A stretch of DNA of 64,000 nt from Bacteroidales bacterium (GTDB lineage: Bacteria; Bacteroidota; Bacteroidia; Bacteroidales; UBA1715). The notes under the pieces were generated by a model. It was not told the origin of the DNA. It saw nothing but the letters and a program-made list of their open reading frames with translations, and did not search any database. Shown in pieces: positions 1 through 10,293 of this stretch; within the stretch, counting starts at the first letter, position 1; every line of letters starts with the position of its first letter. The translations under genes and the position numbers were made by a program. The stretch spans positions 104,637 through 168,636 of the forward strand of contig JAKSTZ010000002.1 in NCBI GenBank assembly GCA_024402335.1. The letters are read 5' to 3'.

Positions 1-189
1 TTCAGCATCAACTTTATCACTTCTGATAATGATAGCGTCAGCATCTGCTACAGCACTTAATAATGCAGATTTTTCTGTGTATGATTCTAATAAAGCAAAT
101 TCAAATCCTGCTTTTTCTACGATTTCTTTAATACCGTCCACTGCAGCTTTAGCAAATGGTTTTTCGGTAGCAACAAGTACTTTTGTCAT
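1..189 (-). CDS. serA: D-3-phosphoglycerate dehydrogenase, N-terminal part (cut by window edge)
   Basis: The first 63 codons are present and open to the window edge; the rest lies outside. The product begins MTKVLVATEKPFAKAAVDGI and contains ADADAIIIRSDKVDAE, the N-terminal substrate-binding start of the 2-hydroxyacid dehydrogenase family. The enzyme oxidises 3-phosphoglycerate to 3-phosphohydroxypyruvate, the first step of serine synthesis. It follows serC on the same strand after 58 bases, and SerC uses its product, so the pair forms a serine operon. Identity rests on the short N-terminus together with the serC context. A hairpin lies between the two genes. Confidence 0.85.
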   Translation of the reverse strand, partial: MTKVLVATEKPFAKAAVDGIKEIVEKAGFEFALLESYTEKSALLSAVADADAIIIRSDKVDAE

Positions 190-200
190 TTTTATAAAAT

Positions 201-231
201 TAAAAAAAGGAGAAAGAAACCTTTCTCCTTT
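201..231 (-). terminator. Terminator-like hairpin between serC and serA
   Basis: A perfect 11-bp stem (206-216 with 221-231) has a 4-base loop and, read on the minus strand, is followed by a run of T. It ends about 16 bases before the serA start codon. It could lower serA expression relative to serC or act as a regulated attenuator. Confidence 0.7.
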
Positions 232-247
232 CGTTGTTATACAAATA

Positions 248-1315
248 TTAGATTGTTTTTTCAAAAGCCTTCATGCAATCTATCAACGCTTTCACGCTTT
301 CGATTGGCAATGCATTGTAGCAAGAAGCTCTGAAACCACCAACTGAACGGTGACCTTTAACACCAACCATTCCGTTTTCTTGTGCGAATTTCAAGAAGTC
401 TGCTTCTTTTTCTTTGTATTCTTCTTTCATCACGAAGCAGATGTTCATTCTTGAACGGTCTTCTTCTTTCGCAGTTCCTACGAAGATCTTGCTGTTGTCG
501 ATTGCATCGTAAAGTAGGTTTGCTTTTTCGATGTTACGTTTTTCCATTGCTGCAACACCACCGTTAGCTTTCAAATAACGCAAGTTCAACAATGCTGTGT
601 AGATAGGTAACACTGGAGGTGTATTGAACATTGAACCACCGTCAATGTGTGTACGATAATCCAACATTGTTGGAATTGGACGAGTTACTTTACCAAGTAA
701 TTCATTTTTGATGATTACAAATGTGACACCAGCTGGAGCCAAGTTCTTTTGAGCACCACCATAAATCACACCATATTTAGACACATCGATTGGACGTGAG
801 AAAATATCAGATGACATATCTGCAAACAAAGGAACTGGAGAATCTAAGTCTTTCAAGATTTCTGTTCCGTAGATTGTGTTGTTTGTTGTGATATGGAAAT
901 AATCAGCATCTGTTGGGATTGTGTAATCCTTTGGAATGAATGTGTAGTTTGCATCTGCAGAAGAAGCAACTTCAACAACATCACCAAACAATTTAGCTTC
1001 TTTCATTGCTTTCTTAGCCCAAACACCTGTGTTCAAGTAAGCAGCTTTCTTTTCCAAGAAGTTATATGGAATCATACAGAATTCCAAACTTGCACCACCG
1101 CCAAGGAAGATTACGGAGTATCCTTCAGGAATATCCAATAATTCTTTGAACAACGAGACTGCCTCATCAACTACTGGTTGAAAGTTCTTAGCTCTGTGGC
1201 TAATCTCTAAAATTGAAAGTCCATCATTTTGAAAGTCAAGAACAGCCTTTGCTGTTTCTTCAATGACTTCACGTGGCAAAATGGACGGTCCTGCATTGAA
1301 ATTATGTTTCTTCAT
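248..1315 (-). CDS. serC: Phosphoserine aminotransferase
   Basis: Transfers an amino group from glutamate to 3-phosphohydroxypyruvate to give phosphoserine, the second step of serine synthesis; it also serves pyridoxal phosphate synthesis in many bacteria. The 355-residue protein has the usual family length, starts with [13 protein letters not shown] as is typical, and carries the PLP lysine at about K190 in [12 protein letters not shown]. It is the upstream partner of serA. The ATG at 1315 fits the conserved N-terminus. About 200 bases separate it from lon upstream, and that gap holds the lon terminator. No clear promoter was recognised. Confidence 0.96.
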   Translation of the reverse strand: MKKHNFNAGPSILPREVIEETAKAVLDFQNDGLSILEISHRAKNFQPVVDEAVSLFKELLDIPEGYSVIFLGGGASLEFCMIPYNFLEKKAAYLNTGVWAKKAMKEAKLFGDVVEVASSADANYTFIPKDYTIPTDADYFHITTNNTIYGTEILKDLDSPVPLFADMSSDIFSRPIDVSKYGVIYGGAQKNLAPAGVTFVIIKNELLGKVTRPIPTMLDYRTHIDGGSMFNTPPVLPIYTALLNLRYLKANGGVAAMEKRNIEKANLLYDAIDNSKIFVGTAKEEDRSRMNICFVMKEEYKEKEADFLKFAQENGMVGVKGHRSVGGFRASCYNALPIESVKALIDCMKAFEKTI

Positions 1316-1468
1316 TGTAAATTTTTATTTTTTGTGTCGCAAATTTGCAAAATAATCTTCAATTATTGAAAGCATTCAACGCTTTCTTTTTACAATTTTT
1401 GAAAAAAATATTAACTATTTGTTAATTTTTTATTGATTTCACTTTCAAAGCTATCTTTTTCACAAGAC

Positions 1469-1497
1469 AAAAAAGGCCGCTCCTTTTAGGAACAGCC
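1469..1497 (-). terminator. Intrinsic terminator of lon
   Basis: On the minus strand a 9-bp stem (1489-1497 with 1475-1483, two G-U pairs) and 5-base loop are followed by six T. It lies 23 bases after the lon stop and separates lon from serC. Confidence 0.85.
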
Positions 1498-1519
1498 TAC
1501 AAATCATTCTTGTTCTACA

Positions 1520-3946
1520 TTACTTTCTCGATTGTTCTTCAAGTAATGCATACGAAAGAACTTCAGAAACTTCGTTTACATATTTAAATGTAACTCCTTT
1601 CAAATATTTCTCTCCGATTTCTTCTATATCTTTTTGATTCTGTGCAGAAAGAATAATCTCTTTTATACCTGCTCGCTTAGCAGCAAGAATCTTTTCTTTT
1701 ATACCGCCAACCGGTAATACCTTACCACGTAAGGTAATCTCACCTGTCATTGCTATAGCCTTACGAACTTTTCTATGAGTCAACGCACTGGCTATTGATG
1801 TCGCCATTGTAATACCAGCTGATGGGCCATCTTTTGGAATGGCTCCTTCCGGCACATGCAAATGAACATTTACAGAGTCAAAATCAAAGTCTCCTAACCC
1901 AATTGCTTCAGCATGGGATTTTATATATTCCATTGCAATAGTAGCCGATTCTTTCATGACATTACCAAGGTTACCTGTCAATGTCAAACCGCCCTTACCT
2001 TTACTATAACTTGTTTCAATATAAAGTATTTCTCCTCCAACAGCAGTCCATGCCAAACCGGTTACAACTCCCGCAAAATCATTTCCTTCATATATATCTG
2101 AAGTAAAATCAGGCTTACCCAATATTGCTTTTATATCTGACACAGAAACTGTTTGTGAAAATTCTTCGCCTTTCACAACTTTTTGAGCATAAGCACGTGC
2201 TATTTCAGCTATCTTCTTATCCAAACCACGTACACCTGATTCTCGTGTATGATTTACAATAATATATTCTATTGTCTTTGACGAAAATTTCAGGTCATTT
2301 GGTTTCATACCTACATTTTGTAATTGCGTAGGAATTAAATGACGTTTTGCGATTTCTATCTTTTCCTCTACAATATAACCAGAAATGTCTATCATCTCCA
2401 TTCTGTCACGCAATGCCGGGCTAATAGATTCAATATTGTTAGCCGTTGCAATAAACATAACTTTTGACAAATCGAAATCTAGCTCCAAATAGTTATCATA
2501 GAATGTATTGTTTTGTTCTGGGTCCAAAACTTCCAACAAGGCCGATTCCGGATCACCATGAACGTCGTGGCCAACCTTATCAACTTCATCCAAAACAAAC
2601 ACCGGATTTGCTGTTTTTACCTTTTTCAAATTTTGAATGATTCGACCTGGCATAGAACCTATGTAGGTCTTTCTGTGACCACGAATCTCCGATTCATCAT
2701 GTAAACCACCAAGAGACATACGACAGTATTTTCTGTTCAATGCCTTTGCAATCGATTTACCTAATGATGTTGTTCCAACACCAGGCGCACCATACAAACA
2801 TAATATTGGCGACTTCATATCTCCTTTCAGCTTTAGTACAGCCAAGTGTTCAAGGATACGTTTTTTAACCTTGTCCAAACCATAATGATCTTGATTCAAA
2901 ATCTTCTCCGCACGAACAAGATCGAAGTTGTCTTCGCTATACTCATTCCAAGGCAAATCCAACAAGGTTTGTACATAACTATATTGTACGCTATAATCAG
3001 GAGAATGTGTTCCTATACGGGAAAGTTTAACCAATTCTTTTTCAAATTGTTTTGCAACGTCTTCAGACCATTTTTTTGTTTTAGCTTGTTCTCTGAATTT
3101 GTCCATTTCCTCTTCAACAGACTCCTCGCCCAATTCCGATTGAATTTGTTTGATTTGTTGATGTAAGAAGAAATCACGTTGCTGTTGGTCTATATCCTGA
3201 CGTGTTTTATTAAGAATGTCATTCTTTATTTCCAATATTTGAGCCTGCTGCGACAATTCTTTCATAAGCAATATTGCTCGTGATTTCAAGTCTTCACATT
3301 CCAAAAGAACTATCTTTTTATCTAATGGCATATCGACATTAGATGACATAAAGTTGATAATGAACTTTGGATTAGTAATATTTTTGATTGCAAATATTGA
3401 TTCTTTCGGAACCTGCGAAGACATTTTCAACACCTTCAAAGAAAGGTCTTTCAATGAAGATATAATAGCTTCAAATTCTTTGTCTACAGGAAAACTAATT
3501 TCTTCTCTCGCAATCACGTTGCACATCATGTATGGTTCATGTTGAACTTGATCCATAATTGCAATACGTGACAAACCTTGTAAAATAACCATGGTATTTC
3601 CATCAGGCATTTCCAAGATTTTTAAAATTTGCGCAGCCGTACCGGTAGCATATAAATCCGCAACAACAGGTTTTTCAATTCCTGCATTTTTCTGCGTAGC
3701 TACACCTATAATTTTTTCTTTTTTATTGTAGTCACGAATCAAACGAATTGACTGCACACGGCCTACTGTTATTGGCATAACAACTCCCGGGAACAAAATA
3801 GCGTTCTTTAGCGGTAAAATTGGCAGTACCTCAGGCACATCAATTTTATTTGGCGACAATGCTTCGTCGTCCGCTACAATAGGGATTATTTCTGCGTTTG
3901 ACTCGATTGAGTCAAACAATAAATCTGCTAAGTCTTTCTTTGCCAT
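1520..3946 (-). CDS. lon: ATP-dependent protease La (Lon) with altered Walker A motif
   Basis: An 808-residue LonA-type protease: N-terminal substrate domain (about 40-240), coiled coil, AAA+ module, and C-terminal serine protease. The catalytic dyad is intact: S709 in PKDGPSAG and K750 in [10 protein letters not shown]. Walker B ([10 protein letters not shown]453/E454) and the arginine-finger segment ALRDRMEM are present. The Walker A loop reads GAPGVGTTS instead of the family's GPPGVGKTS, so the ATP-binding lysine is a threonine at residue 392 (codon at 2771-2773, ACA rather than AAA). If real, this should impair ATP-driven unfolding. The frame is otherwise intact and of normal length, so it is not an obvious pseudogene. 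It lies last in the minus-strand run and has its own terminator. Confidence 0.93.
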   Translation of the reverse strand: MAKKDLADLLFDSIESNAEIIPIVADDEALSPNKIDVPEVLPILPLKNAILFPGVVMPITVGRVQSIRLIRDYNKKEKIIGVATQKNAGIEKPVVADLYATGTAAQILKILEMPDGNTMVILQGLSRIAIMDQVQHEPYMMCNVIAREEISFPVDKEFEAIISSLKDLSLKVLKMSSQVPKESIFAIKNITNPKFIINFMSSNVDMPLDKKIVLLECEDLKSRAILLMKELSQQAQILEIKNDILNKTRQDIDQQQRDFFLHQQIKQIQSELGEESVEEEMDKFREQAKTKKWSEDVAKQFEKELVKLSRIGTHSPDYSVQYSYVQTLLDLPWNEYSEDNFDLVRAEKILNQDHYGLDKVKKRILEHLAVLKLKGDMKSPILCLYGAPGVGTTSLGKSIAKALNRKYCRMSLGGLHDESEIRGHRKTYIGSMPGRIIQNLKKVKTANPVFVLDEVDKVGHDVHGDPESALLEVLDPEQNNTFYDNYLELDFDLSKVMFIATANNIESISPALRDRMEMIDISGYIVEEKIEIAKRHLIPTQLQNVGMKPNDLKFSSKTIEYIIVNHTRESGVRGLDKKIAEIARAYAQKVVKGEEFSQTVSVSDIKAILGKPDFTSDIYEGNDFAGVVTGLAWTAVGGEILYIETSYSKGKGGLTLTGNLGNVMKESATIAMEYIKSHAEAIGLGDFDFDSVNVHLHVPEGAIPKDGPSAGITMATSIASALTHRKVRKAIAMTGEITLRGKVLPVGGIKEKILAAKRAGIKEIILSAQNQKDIEEIGEKYLKGVTFKYVNEVSEVLSYALLEEQSRK

Positions 3947-4015
3947 ACGGTCAAAATGTCAGTTTTTACTTGTTTTCTTTTCGGTTTCACCATATTTCAA
4001 ATGATATGCCATTTA

Positions 4016-5182
4016 TTAGAATTGCCTATTTTGGCGTGTTTCCTCGAAAACCTTTGCCAAAATTGCAGATTCTACATCATCGAAATCTTTATGGCGACGT
4101 GCATACACACGTTTTGCCGTCTCTACCGCTTTCGAAAACAAGTTTTCCTCGATTCCCTGAGAACCACCTCTTGTAAATGAAGGTATAAAATTTCGTGGAA
4201 ATCCTGCACTATATATATTAGAACATACGCCAACCACGGTGCCCGTATTGAACATAGTGTTAATTGCCGCTTTTGAATGATCACCCATCATCAAGCCACA
4301 AAATTGCAGCCCTGTTTTTTCAAACTTTCCTGAAGCGTAATTCCATATCTTCACTTCGGAATAATCGTTCTTTAAATTGGAATTGTTCGTATCGGCGCCA
4401 AGATTACACCATTCGCCTATAACCGCATTTCCCAAATAACCATCGTGGCCTTTATTTGAATATCCTATAATCACAGAATTTTGAACTTCGCCCCCAACCT
4501 TCGAATACGGTCCGATTGTCGTACCTTCATATATTTTTGCCGACATTTTTACAACGGCATGTTCATTCATGGCAAATGGAGCACGAATCACCGCATTTTC
4601 CCATATTTCAGCATCCTTGCCAATATAAACCTTACCACCACGTGCATTTATAATGGAAAATTCAACACTAGCCCCTTCTTCAATAAATACATTTTCCGGA
4701 CAAATCACACGATTCGTTTCTGAAATTGGCTGCGATTTACGACCTTTGGTAACTATTTCAAAATCAGAATCAATTTCCGACGGGTTCATCTGAAAAATAT
4801 TCCACAAATGCTGTAATTGACGTACCTCCCCTGAAAATTCTTGTTTCTGACAATCCTTATTTTGCAATTCGTTTGCACATGTTGCTATCCATAAATCGCC
4901 ACAATACAGAGAACTATTTTCTGTAAGATTAGTAATAACGTCTATTAGTTCTTTTGTTGGGAAAACAGAACTGTTTATCCATACATTTTCGTCTGATAAA
5001 TGAAGTGGATATTTTTGCCGTAAATACTCTTCGGTTTTAAACGAACAAGTTGTATTAAGTAAACGATTCCACTTTTCAGTAATAGTAAGGATACCGCAAC
5101 GGATTTCAGAAACCGGACGTGTAAATGTAAACGGCTTCAATGCATTACGTACCTCTGTATCGTATAGAATGTAATTTTTCAT
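4016..5182 (-). CDS. Variant GlmU-type sugar nucleotidyltransferase/acetyltransferase
   Basis: This 388-residue protein matches the Bacteroidota alternative GlmU family: an N-terminal segment (MKNYILYDTEVRNALKPFTF, then FTRPVSEIRCGILT) replaces the classical pyrophosphorylase start, and a left-handed beta-helix of hexapeptide repeats occupies about 170-350 (for example VFIEEGASVEFSIINARGG). The family is thought to supply UDP-N-acetylglucosamine for peptidoglycan and lipopolysaccharide. The exact reaction is inferred from the family. It starts 6 bases after the MuiA-like gene and is probably cotranscribed with it. Confidence 0.82.
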   Translation of the reverse strand: MKNYILYDTEVRNALKPFTFTRPVSEIRCGILTITEKWNRLLNTTCSFKTEEYLRQKYPLHLSDENVWINSSVFPTKELIDVITNLTENSSLYCGDLWIATCANELQNKDCQKQEFSGEVRQLQHLWNIFQMNPSEIDSDFEIVTKGRKSQPISETNRVICPENVFIEEGASVEFSIINARGGKVYIGKDAEIWENAVIRAPFAMNEHAVVKMSAKIYEGTTIGPYSKVGGEVQNSVIIGYSNKGHDGYLGNAVIGEWCNLGADTNNSNLKNDYSEVKIWNYASGKFEKTGLQFCGLMMGDHSKAAINTMFNTGTVVGVCSNIYSAGFPRNFIPSFTRGGSQGIEENLFSKAVETAKRVYARRHKDFDDVESAILAKVFEETRQNRQF

Positions 5183-5188
5183 CTTTTG

Positions 5189-6772
5189 TTATTTTAAATC
5201 AAGTGACATTATTTTTGGATATGTCACCGTATATGATAATTTCATTGTTTTTGTTTCGGATGGTTTCAAATCATATTTCCAAGTAACAATATTTGCATCA
5301 TTTCTCGTTGCTCCTTCAAACGATTCGTTTGACACAACAACTGACGACATGCTTGAAACCGGCATATTATCTTGAATCTCAATTTGAATATTGTTAGACT
5401 TGTTGTTTCGTGCCGTAATTGTCCATGAAACAGATTGCTTGTAATTCTTTCCTACTGATGACTTTTTATTAAATTCATCAGACAATGTACGTTCTATCAC
5501 TATGCCATTGTCTTGTCCTAAAGAGAATTGTAAAGTATCTGTTGTCTGAGAAATATTTAGATATGAAGTACCGACATATTTTCCACCTAAATACAAAGTT
5601 GCATCGCCCGATAAGAAATTATATTTGCTGAAATCAGTTGCTTTTGCAACTAAATATGCATGTTTGTCCAATTTAGGAACACAACGGTAAACATAATCTG
5701 CTGGTAAAGAATACTTATTAACAGTAAGCGTAGCATCATTTTGCGATGATTTTATGCTGAATTTTTCTTGAATGGCAAACTCTATAGATGTCATTTTTGC
5801 ATTCGTTGTGGTTGTTATACCAGCAGCTTTTTTAACCGGCATTTCTACTGCAGCCATTTCTTCTTCATTTTCTTGAATTGCATCATAAGCAACAGCATTT
5901 TTTACTACAGCATAGGATTTTCTATATGTTACATGATTTTCACGCAACAACCATTTAGACAACACAGGAGCTGTTCCATTCAAAGTCGGATCGCCAGTAG
6001 AAAGCGTTATATTCACATTGTTCCAATCGTAACCAGAAGCCTGGAATACTTTTGCTTTATACGTTACTTCCATATCTTTGTTGACATCGGCAACACGAAC
6101 TTCATAATATGGAGTCCAACTTGCGTTTGTTATGAAATAAGACAATTCCAATGTGATTTTTTGTTCTTTTTTTGAAGAAACGCCTACAACAACTTCCCCT
6201 TTTTTCTGTGCTCGTTTATAAACAGAAAGTTCTGAATTAACTTGTGCCAACGTATTTTTTACAATTGCAAGTTCTTTATCCGTTTCAAATATTTTTGTCT
6301 TTAGTTTCAATAATTCTGCCTGATAATACTTTAAAAACTTATCTAATTCTACAGTATTTAGATTCGAAGTTGTTCCCTTAATCTCTTTGTTTGCATCAAG
6401 CATCGTAATCGATTGGTTATAAACATCTTTCTCATTTGAAAGATTAGTAGCTCTATCTATAAGTTCCAGTTGTAGTTTTGTCAGACTATCTACCTTGTGT
6501 GTTTGTGCATTCGACAACTGAAAAGACACATTCATAATAGTAAAATCGCCTATTCCCGCTAATTGAATAGATTCTTCACTCACCATAGTAGGCAAATCTG
6601 TCAATGTCACATAACTCACACCCGAAGGGATAGTTGCAGACACTGAACTTTCTATCGTCGCACCCGATAAATAAACGGTTACATCAGATATTTTAGGAGA
6701 AACTGTAACATTTGCCGAGAATGCTTGAATTGCTACTGCAGCAATAGCAAAAATCATTGAAAATCTTCTCAT
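5189..6772 (-). CDS. MuiA-like DUF4140/DUF4139 family exported protein
   Basis: About 527 residues. The ATG at 6772 is chosen because it gives a clean signal peptide (MRRFSMIFAIAAVAIQAFS); longer frames to 6880 run into the upstream gene. The N-terminal part matches DUF4140 (VTVYLSGATIESS), a central coiled coil follows, and the C-terminal beta-rich part matches DUF4139 (NASWTPYYEVRV, then YDWNNVNITLSTGDP). The family is named after the mucoidy inhibitor A annotation; its biochemical role is not established. It sits between a probable outer-membrane protein gene and the variant GlmU gene. Confidence 0.8.
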   Translation of the reverse strand: MRRFSMIFAIAAVAIQAFSANVTVSPKISDVTVYLSGATIESSVSATIPSGVSYVTLTDLPTMVSEESIQLAGIGDFTIMNVSFQLSNAQTHKVDSLTKLQLELIDRATNLSNEKDVYNQSITMLDANKEIKGTTSNLNTVELDKFLKYYQAELLKLKTKIFETDKELAIVKNTLAQVNSELSVYKRAQKKGEVVVGVSSKKEQKITLELSYFITNASWTPYYEVRVADVNKDMEVTYKAKVFQASGYDWNNVNITLSTGDPTLNGTAPVLSKWLLRENHVTYRKSYAVVKNAVAYDAIQENEEEMAAVEMPVKKAAGITTTTNAKMTSIEFAIQEKFSIKSSQNDATLTVNKYSLPADYVYRCVPKLDKHAYLVAKATDFSKYNFLSGDATLYLGGKYVGTSYLNISQTTDTLQFSLGQDNGIVIERTLSDEFNKKSSVGKNYKQSVSWTITARNNKSNNIQIEIQDNMPVSSMSSVVVSNESFEGATRNDANIVTWKYDLKPSETKTMKLSYTVTYPKIMSLDLK

Positions 6773-6797
6773 ATCAATTACATTTTTTAGAGACAAC

Positions 6798-7481
6798 TTA
6801 TTGTTTTTTTGCACCAAATGTCCATCCAAAAGACATTTCAAGATTTGGAGTAAAATAAAACTCGTTATTTCTAGAGCCAAGTCCTACTCCCACTTCCATT
6901 TCTGCCGTTAAACCACCAGCAATACAAGCTTTTCCGAACGCAGACACATCAGCAAGATGTTCTATCTGGCCAACCTTTTCGAATACTTTTCCATCGGACA
7001 CAACATAATTGTCGTCATTCTTGTAAGCAGCTTTTTCCTCCTCTGTTTTTCCGGTAAGATCTACCGCGTCTTTTGACGTGTAATTCCAGTATTTATACGA
7101 GGCACTTACACCATATTGAATCATACAAGACGTTTGTGCCTTAGGTAAATAGAAACGAGGATTCACTTTTGCATAGATACCACCTGGTATACAAGTTTGC
7201 TGTGCCTCATTGAACAAAATTCGAGTACCCATAACTGTTCCTATACCCAAATTAACCGAAAATGCAGGAGTAAAGTGCAATTCATAGTTCAAATTTGCAG
7301 TACCTGTGGCAAATTGTAGCACATTCGTTGATATAAAATGTTTACATTCTGAAAGACAGACAGTCTGAGTGACACCAAGAGTGTCAACTTCTGTCGAATC
7401 AGTATAATTTTGTGAAAACGAATTTACGTAAAATAATAACGAACAAGATGTTGCAAACAATAATCTAAATAAATTCTTCAT
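6798..7481 (-). CDS. Predicted outer-membrane beta-barrel protein, unknown function
   Basis: A 227-residue protein with an N-terminal signal peptide (MKNLFRLLFATSCSLLFYV, cut after about NSFSQ). The mature part alternates polar and hydrophobic residues (NLNYELHFTPAFSVNLGIG, VGVGLGSRNNEFYFTPNLEM) as in small outer-membrane barrels, and ends in an aromatic-rich strand near GWTFGAKKQ. No specific family recognised. It lies 25 bases before the MuiA-like gene and is probably cotranscribed with it. Confidence 0.65.
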   Translation of the reverse strand: MKNLFRLLFATSCSLLFYVNSFSQNYTDSTEVDTLGVTQTVCLSECKHFISTNVLQFATGTANLNYELHFTPAFSVNLGIGTVMGTRILFNEAQQTCIPGGIYAKVNPRFYLPKAQTSCMIQYGVSASYKYWNYTSKDAVDLTGKTEEEKAAYKNDDNYVVSDGKVFEKVGQIEHLADVSAFGKACIAGGLTAEMEVGVGLGSRNNEFYFTPNLEMSFGWTFGAKKQ

Positions 7482-7582
7482 ATAGACTTTTTTTTATTAT
7501 AACTTATAAATTAGACCTAGATTTTATAATTTTTGTTACAAACTATATACCAAAAATCACACTATCAAAAGACATAAGCCCT

Positions 7583-9112
7583 CTATTTCTTTTTTGATAC
7601 AGTACGAAATACATCGGCAGAATCAACAGGACGAATATCATCATACCAACTAAAATCATCGATTTTCTCAAGTTTTTTAGGAAATTGTTTTACTGGGCTA
7701 AATGTTCCTTCTGGCTTATTTTTAAACACAATCTGATCTATTTTTCCATTCTTCAGATATGCTGAAATATCACTACAAATGGCGCGATTCACACCTACTA
7801 TATCGTCTCCGTCCTTTAAATAGTACAAAGTTTCTCCATTTTGAAACAAATCGACACGATACAATTCATTATTTTTTACATAACCAATCAATGATTTACC
7901 TTTCATTTGGTTGTACTTATCTTTGCCACAAAGTGCAGCTACAAAAGCATCGGATTGAATCATGATTTTTTCAATGCTTCTATTATTCTCTCCTAATTTT
8001 ATACGAATATCATACCCTGTCATTTGGTTTTCTTCCGACCACACAATTGGATCGACACAGAGATATATCATAGAATCCAATGAATTGTACACCAACGAAT
8101 CACAAACCCCTTGAAGGTCATCTTTATAAAAACGAGTTTTATGATATGCTTTTACCACTTGGTACGTAAGCGAATCATTCGACGTTGTATCTGGATTTGC
8201 AATGGTATATTGATTAAAATATATGCTATCAGCGTGAAGGAACAACGAATCCGAACCAAAAGCTTTTATCGCCATAACACTATCAGTCACAAAGACAGAC
8301 TTCTTTTTCCCCTGATAAAATCCATATTGCGAATACAATGTCATTTTTTCAACAGTATCGACAATTACTGCATTTTTTCGAATCGTTCCCTCGTCTTTCT
8401 TACGATCATAAAACATATCATCACCATAGACAAAACGTGAACCGCTTGTCAAATATGAATTTTGATACAATTGAGCTTGATCCGACTTTGTATTGTACCA
8501 ACCATTCTTCGTAAAAATTTTATTATTTTGACTTGTAATTGTCGTTGAACCAACAAAATACGCAACATTATTTCCCGTTTTGTATTTTAACGTGTCGGTA
8601 TTCATTACATAATTAGCATTTGTAAGCACGACATTGTTTTTGAAAAACAACATTCGTTCATTCACATAATACCGACCGACCTCACTACTCAAAATATTTG
8701 TTTCATCAACAATTTTACCGCCATTTTGATAGTAGCCCATATTTTGCGATAAATCGTAATCCAAGAAATGCGTTGTAAGATTCATCTTTCCATGCACCAT
8801 ACGGATATTTCCACGCATACTGGCCATATTTGACGAACTTGAATAATACAAGGTGTCACCATATACCGTAACATCCTTATTTACTATCCTAACATTACCG
8901 TATGCTTCAAAACGATTATCTGCAGAATACGACAATGCGCTATCGCAATACATACACACGTCGTTATGTTGAAACATGACATTTCCATAGAGACGTCTAA
9001 CCTCCCTGTCACCTTTCATCACATCGGTTCTCTTGATTTCAACTTTAGTCTTTTGGGCAAAACCAGAAACGACAGAACAGGCAAAAACAAGTAAAAACAG
9101 GATACGTTTCAT
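7583..9112 (-). CDS. OstA-like lipopolysaccharide transport protein
   Basis: A 509-residue exported protein (signal peptide MKRILFLLVFACSVVSGFAQ) made of repeated beta-strand units such as LYGNVMFQHNDVCMYCDSAL and YGNVRIVNKDVTVYGDTLYY, which define the OstA/LptA fold. In Bacteroidota such long OstA-like proteins are taken to be periplasmic LptA equivalents that bridge lipopolysaccharide to the outer membrane; lptD lies elsewhere in this window. Its ATG overlaps the stop of moxR as TAATG, which points to translational coupling. Function is inferred from the family. Confidence 0.85.
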   Translation of the reverse strand: MKRILFLLVFACSVVSGFAQKTKVEIKRTDVMKGDREVRRLYGNVMFQHNDVCMYCDSALSYSADNRFEAYGNVRIVNKDVTVYGDTLYYSSSSNMASMRGNIRMVHGKMNLTTHFLDYDLSQNMGYYQNGGKIVDETNILSSEVGRYYVNERMLFFKNNVVLTNANYVMNTDTLKYKTGNNVAYFVGSTTITSQNNKIFTKNGWYNTKSDQAQLYQNSYLTSGSRFVYGDDMFYDRKKDEGTIRKNAVIVDTVEKMTLYSQYGFYQGKKKSVFVTDSVMAIKAFGSDSLFLHADSIYFNQYTIANPDTTSNDSLTYQVVKAYHKTRFYKDDLQGVCDSLVYNSLDSMIYLCVDPIVWSEENQMTGYDIRIKLGENNRSIEKIMIQSDAFVAALCGKDKYNQMKGKSLIGYVKNNELYRVDLFQNGETLYYLKDGDDIVGVNRAICSDISAYLKNGKIDQIVFKNKPEGTFSPVKQFPKKLEKIDDFSWYDDIRPVDSADVFRTVSKKK

Positions 9113-10077
9113 TATTCAACTATCAGTTTTTTTATAATATCATCAACACTAATACCTTCCGCTTCAGCTTTGTAGTTCTTCACAATACGATGGCGAAGAA
9201 TTGGTAAAGCTACAGCCTTTACATCTTCCACATCAGGCGAATATTTTCCATGAATCGCAGCATGTGCCTTAGCTCCAACTATCAAATATTGAGAAGCACG
9301 AGGGCCTGCTCCCCATGACAAATATTCCTTTGCAAACATGCTCGTAGTCGTTTCCTTTCTCGTTTTAGCAACCAATTCTACAGCAAAGCGTATAACAGCA
9401 TCATTTACAGGCATTTTCCGAACGACTTGTTGATATGCGATGATGTCTTCTGCAGACAAAACAGTCGACACTTCGCAGCTTGCAGCACCTGTTGTAGCCT
9501 TCACAATTGCGACTTCTTCATTTATCGTTGGATAATCTAAAGTCACATTAAACATAAATCGGTCCAACTGTGCTTCTGGAAGCGGATAAGTACCCTCCTG
9601 TTCTATCGGATTTTGCGTTGCAAGTACGAAAAAAGGTGCCTCTAACGCATAGCGTTTACCTGCTGCGGTAACGGCATATTCTTGCATCGCCTCGAGAAGA
9701 GCCGCCTGAGTTTTTGGCGGAGTTCGGTTAATTTCATCAGCCAACAAGAAATTAGTAAACAAGGGTCCCGGAATAAATTGAAATTGACGATTGCTATTCA
9801 AAATCTCCGTACCAACGATATCACTCGGCATTAGATCCGGCGTAAACTGAATTCTGTTATTCTTTAAACCAAGCACTTGAGCCATAGTTGTGACAAGCAA
9901 TGTCTTTGCCAATCCTGGCACACCGACTAGAAGGCAATGTCCTTTACTAAAAATCGACAACAACACATCGTCAATTATTGCATCTTGTCCAATAACCTTT
10001 TTATGAATTTCCTGTTTTAAAGACGCAAACACGCCTTGCAAGGAATCTATAGCTTCAACATCGTCTGTAAATTTCAT
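9112..10077 (-). CDS. MoxR-family AAA+ ATPase
   Basis: A 321-residue AAA+ protein with Walker A at about 52-59 (GVPGLAKT), Walker B LLADEINR, the family signature PPKTQAALLEAMQEY and sensor segment ATQNPIEQEGTYPLPEAQLD. MoxR ATPases usually act with von Willebrand A-domain partners to mature or insert other proteins. Here no such partner follows; the next gene is OstA-like. A minus-strand TACTTTTG element at 10099-10106 could be its promoter, diverging from mdh, though no matching upstream element was seen. Confidence 0.9.
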   Translation of the reverse strand: MKFTDDVEAIDSLQGVFASLKQEIHKKVIGQDAIIDDVLLSIFSKGHCLLVGVPGLAKTLLVTTMAQVLGLKNNRIQFTPDLMPSDIVGTEILNSNRQFQFIPGPLFTNFLLADEINRTPPKTQAALLEAMQEYAVTAAGKRYALEAPFFVLATQNPIEQEGTYPLPEAQLDRFMFNVTLDYPTINEEVAIVKATTGAASCEVSTVLSAEDIIAYQQVVRKMPVNDAVIRFAVELVAKTRKETTTSMFAKEYLSWGAGPRASQYLIVGAKAHAAIHGKYSPDVEDVKAVALPILRHRIVKNYKAEAEGISVDDIIKKLIVE

Positions 10078-10248
10078 TGTAAATTCGAACTAACAATGCA
10101 AAAGTAGGTAGAAAAAACAAAATCTCCTATTTTCACACGAGATACATATTAACATAAAATGAAACGTAAACTTTACTTTTTTCATATATGAAATCAATAA
10201 AATTCACAACAAAAACAGGAAGCCAGACATATGAATTGAAAAAAAGTG

Positions 10249-10256
10249 TATATTTG
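10249..10256 (+). promoter_or_regulatory. Probable -7 promoter element of mdh
   Basis: TATATTTG matches the Bacteroidota -7 consensus TAnnTTTG, 37 bases before the mdh start. No good -33 partner is visible. Confidence 0.5.
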
Positions 10257-10293
10257 TTCATTCTTAATTGATTAACTTAAATTTTAAAATTAT

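Noticed and set aside
6773..6880. Longer start for the MuiA-like protein
   Set aside because: It overlaps the upstream gene and hides the signal peptide.
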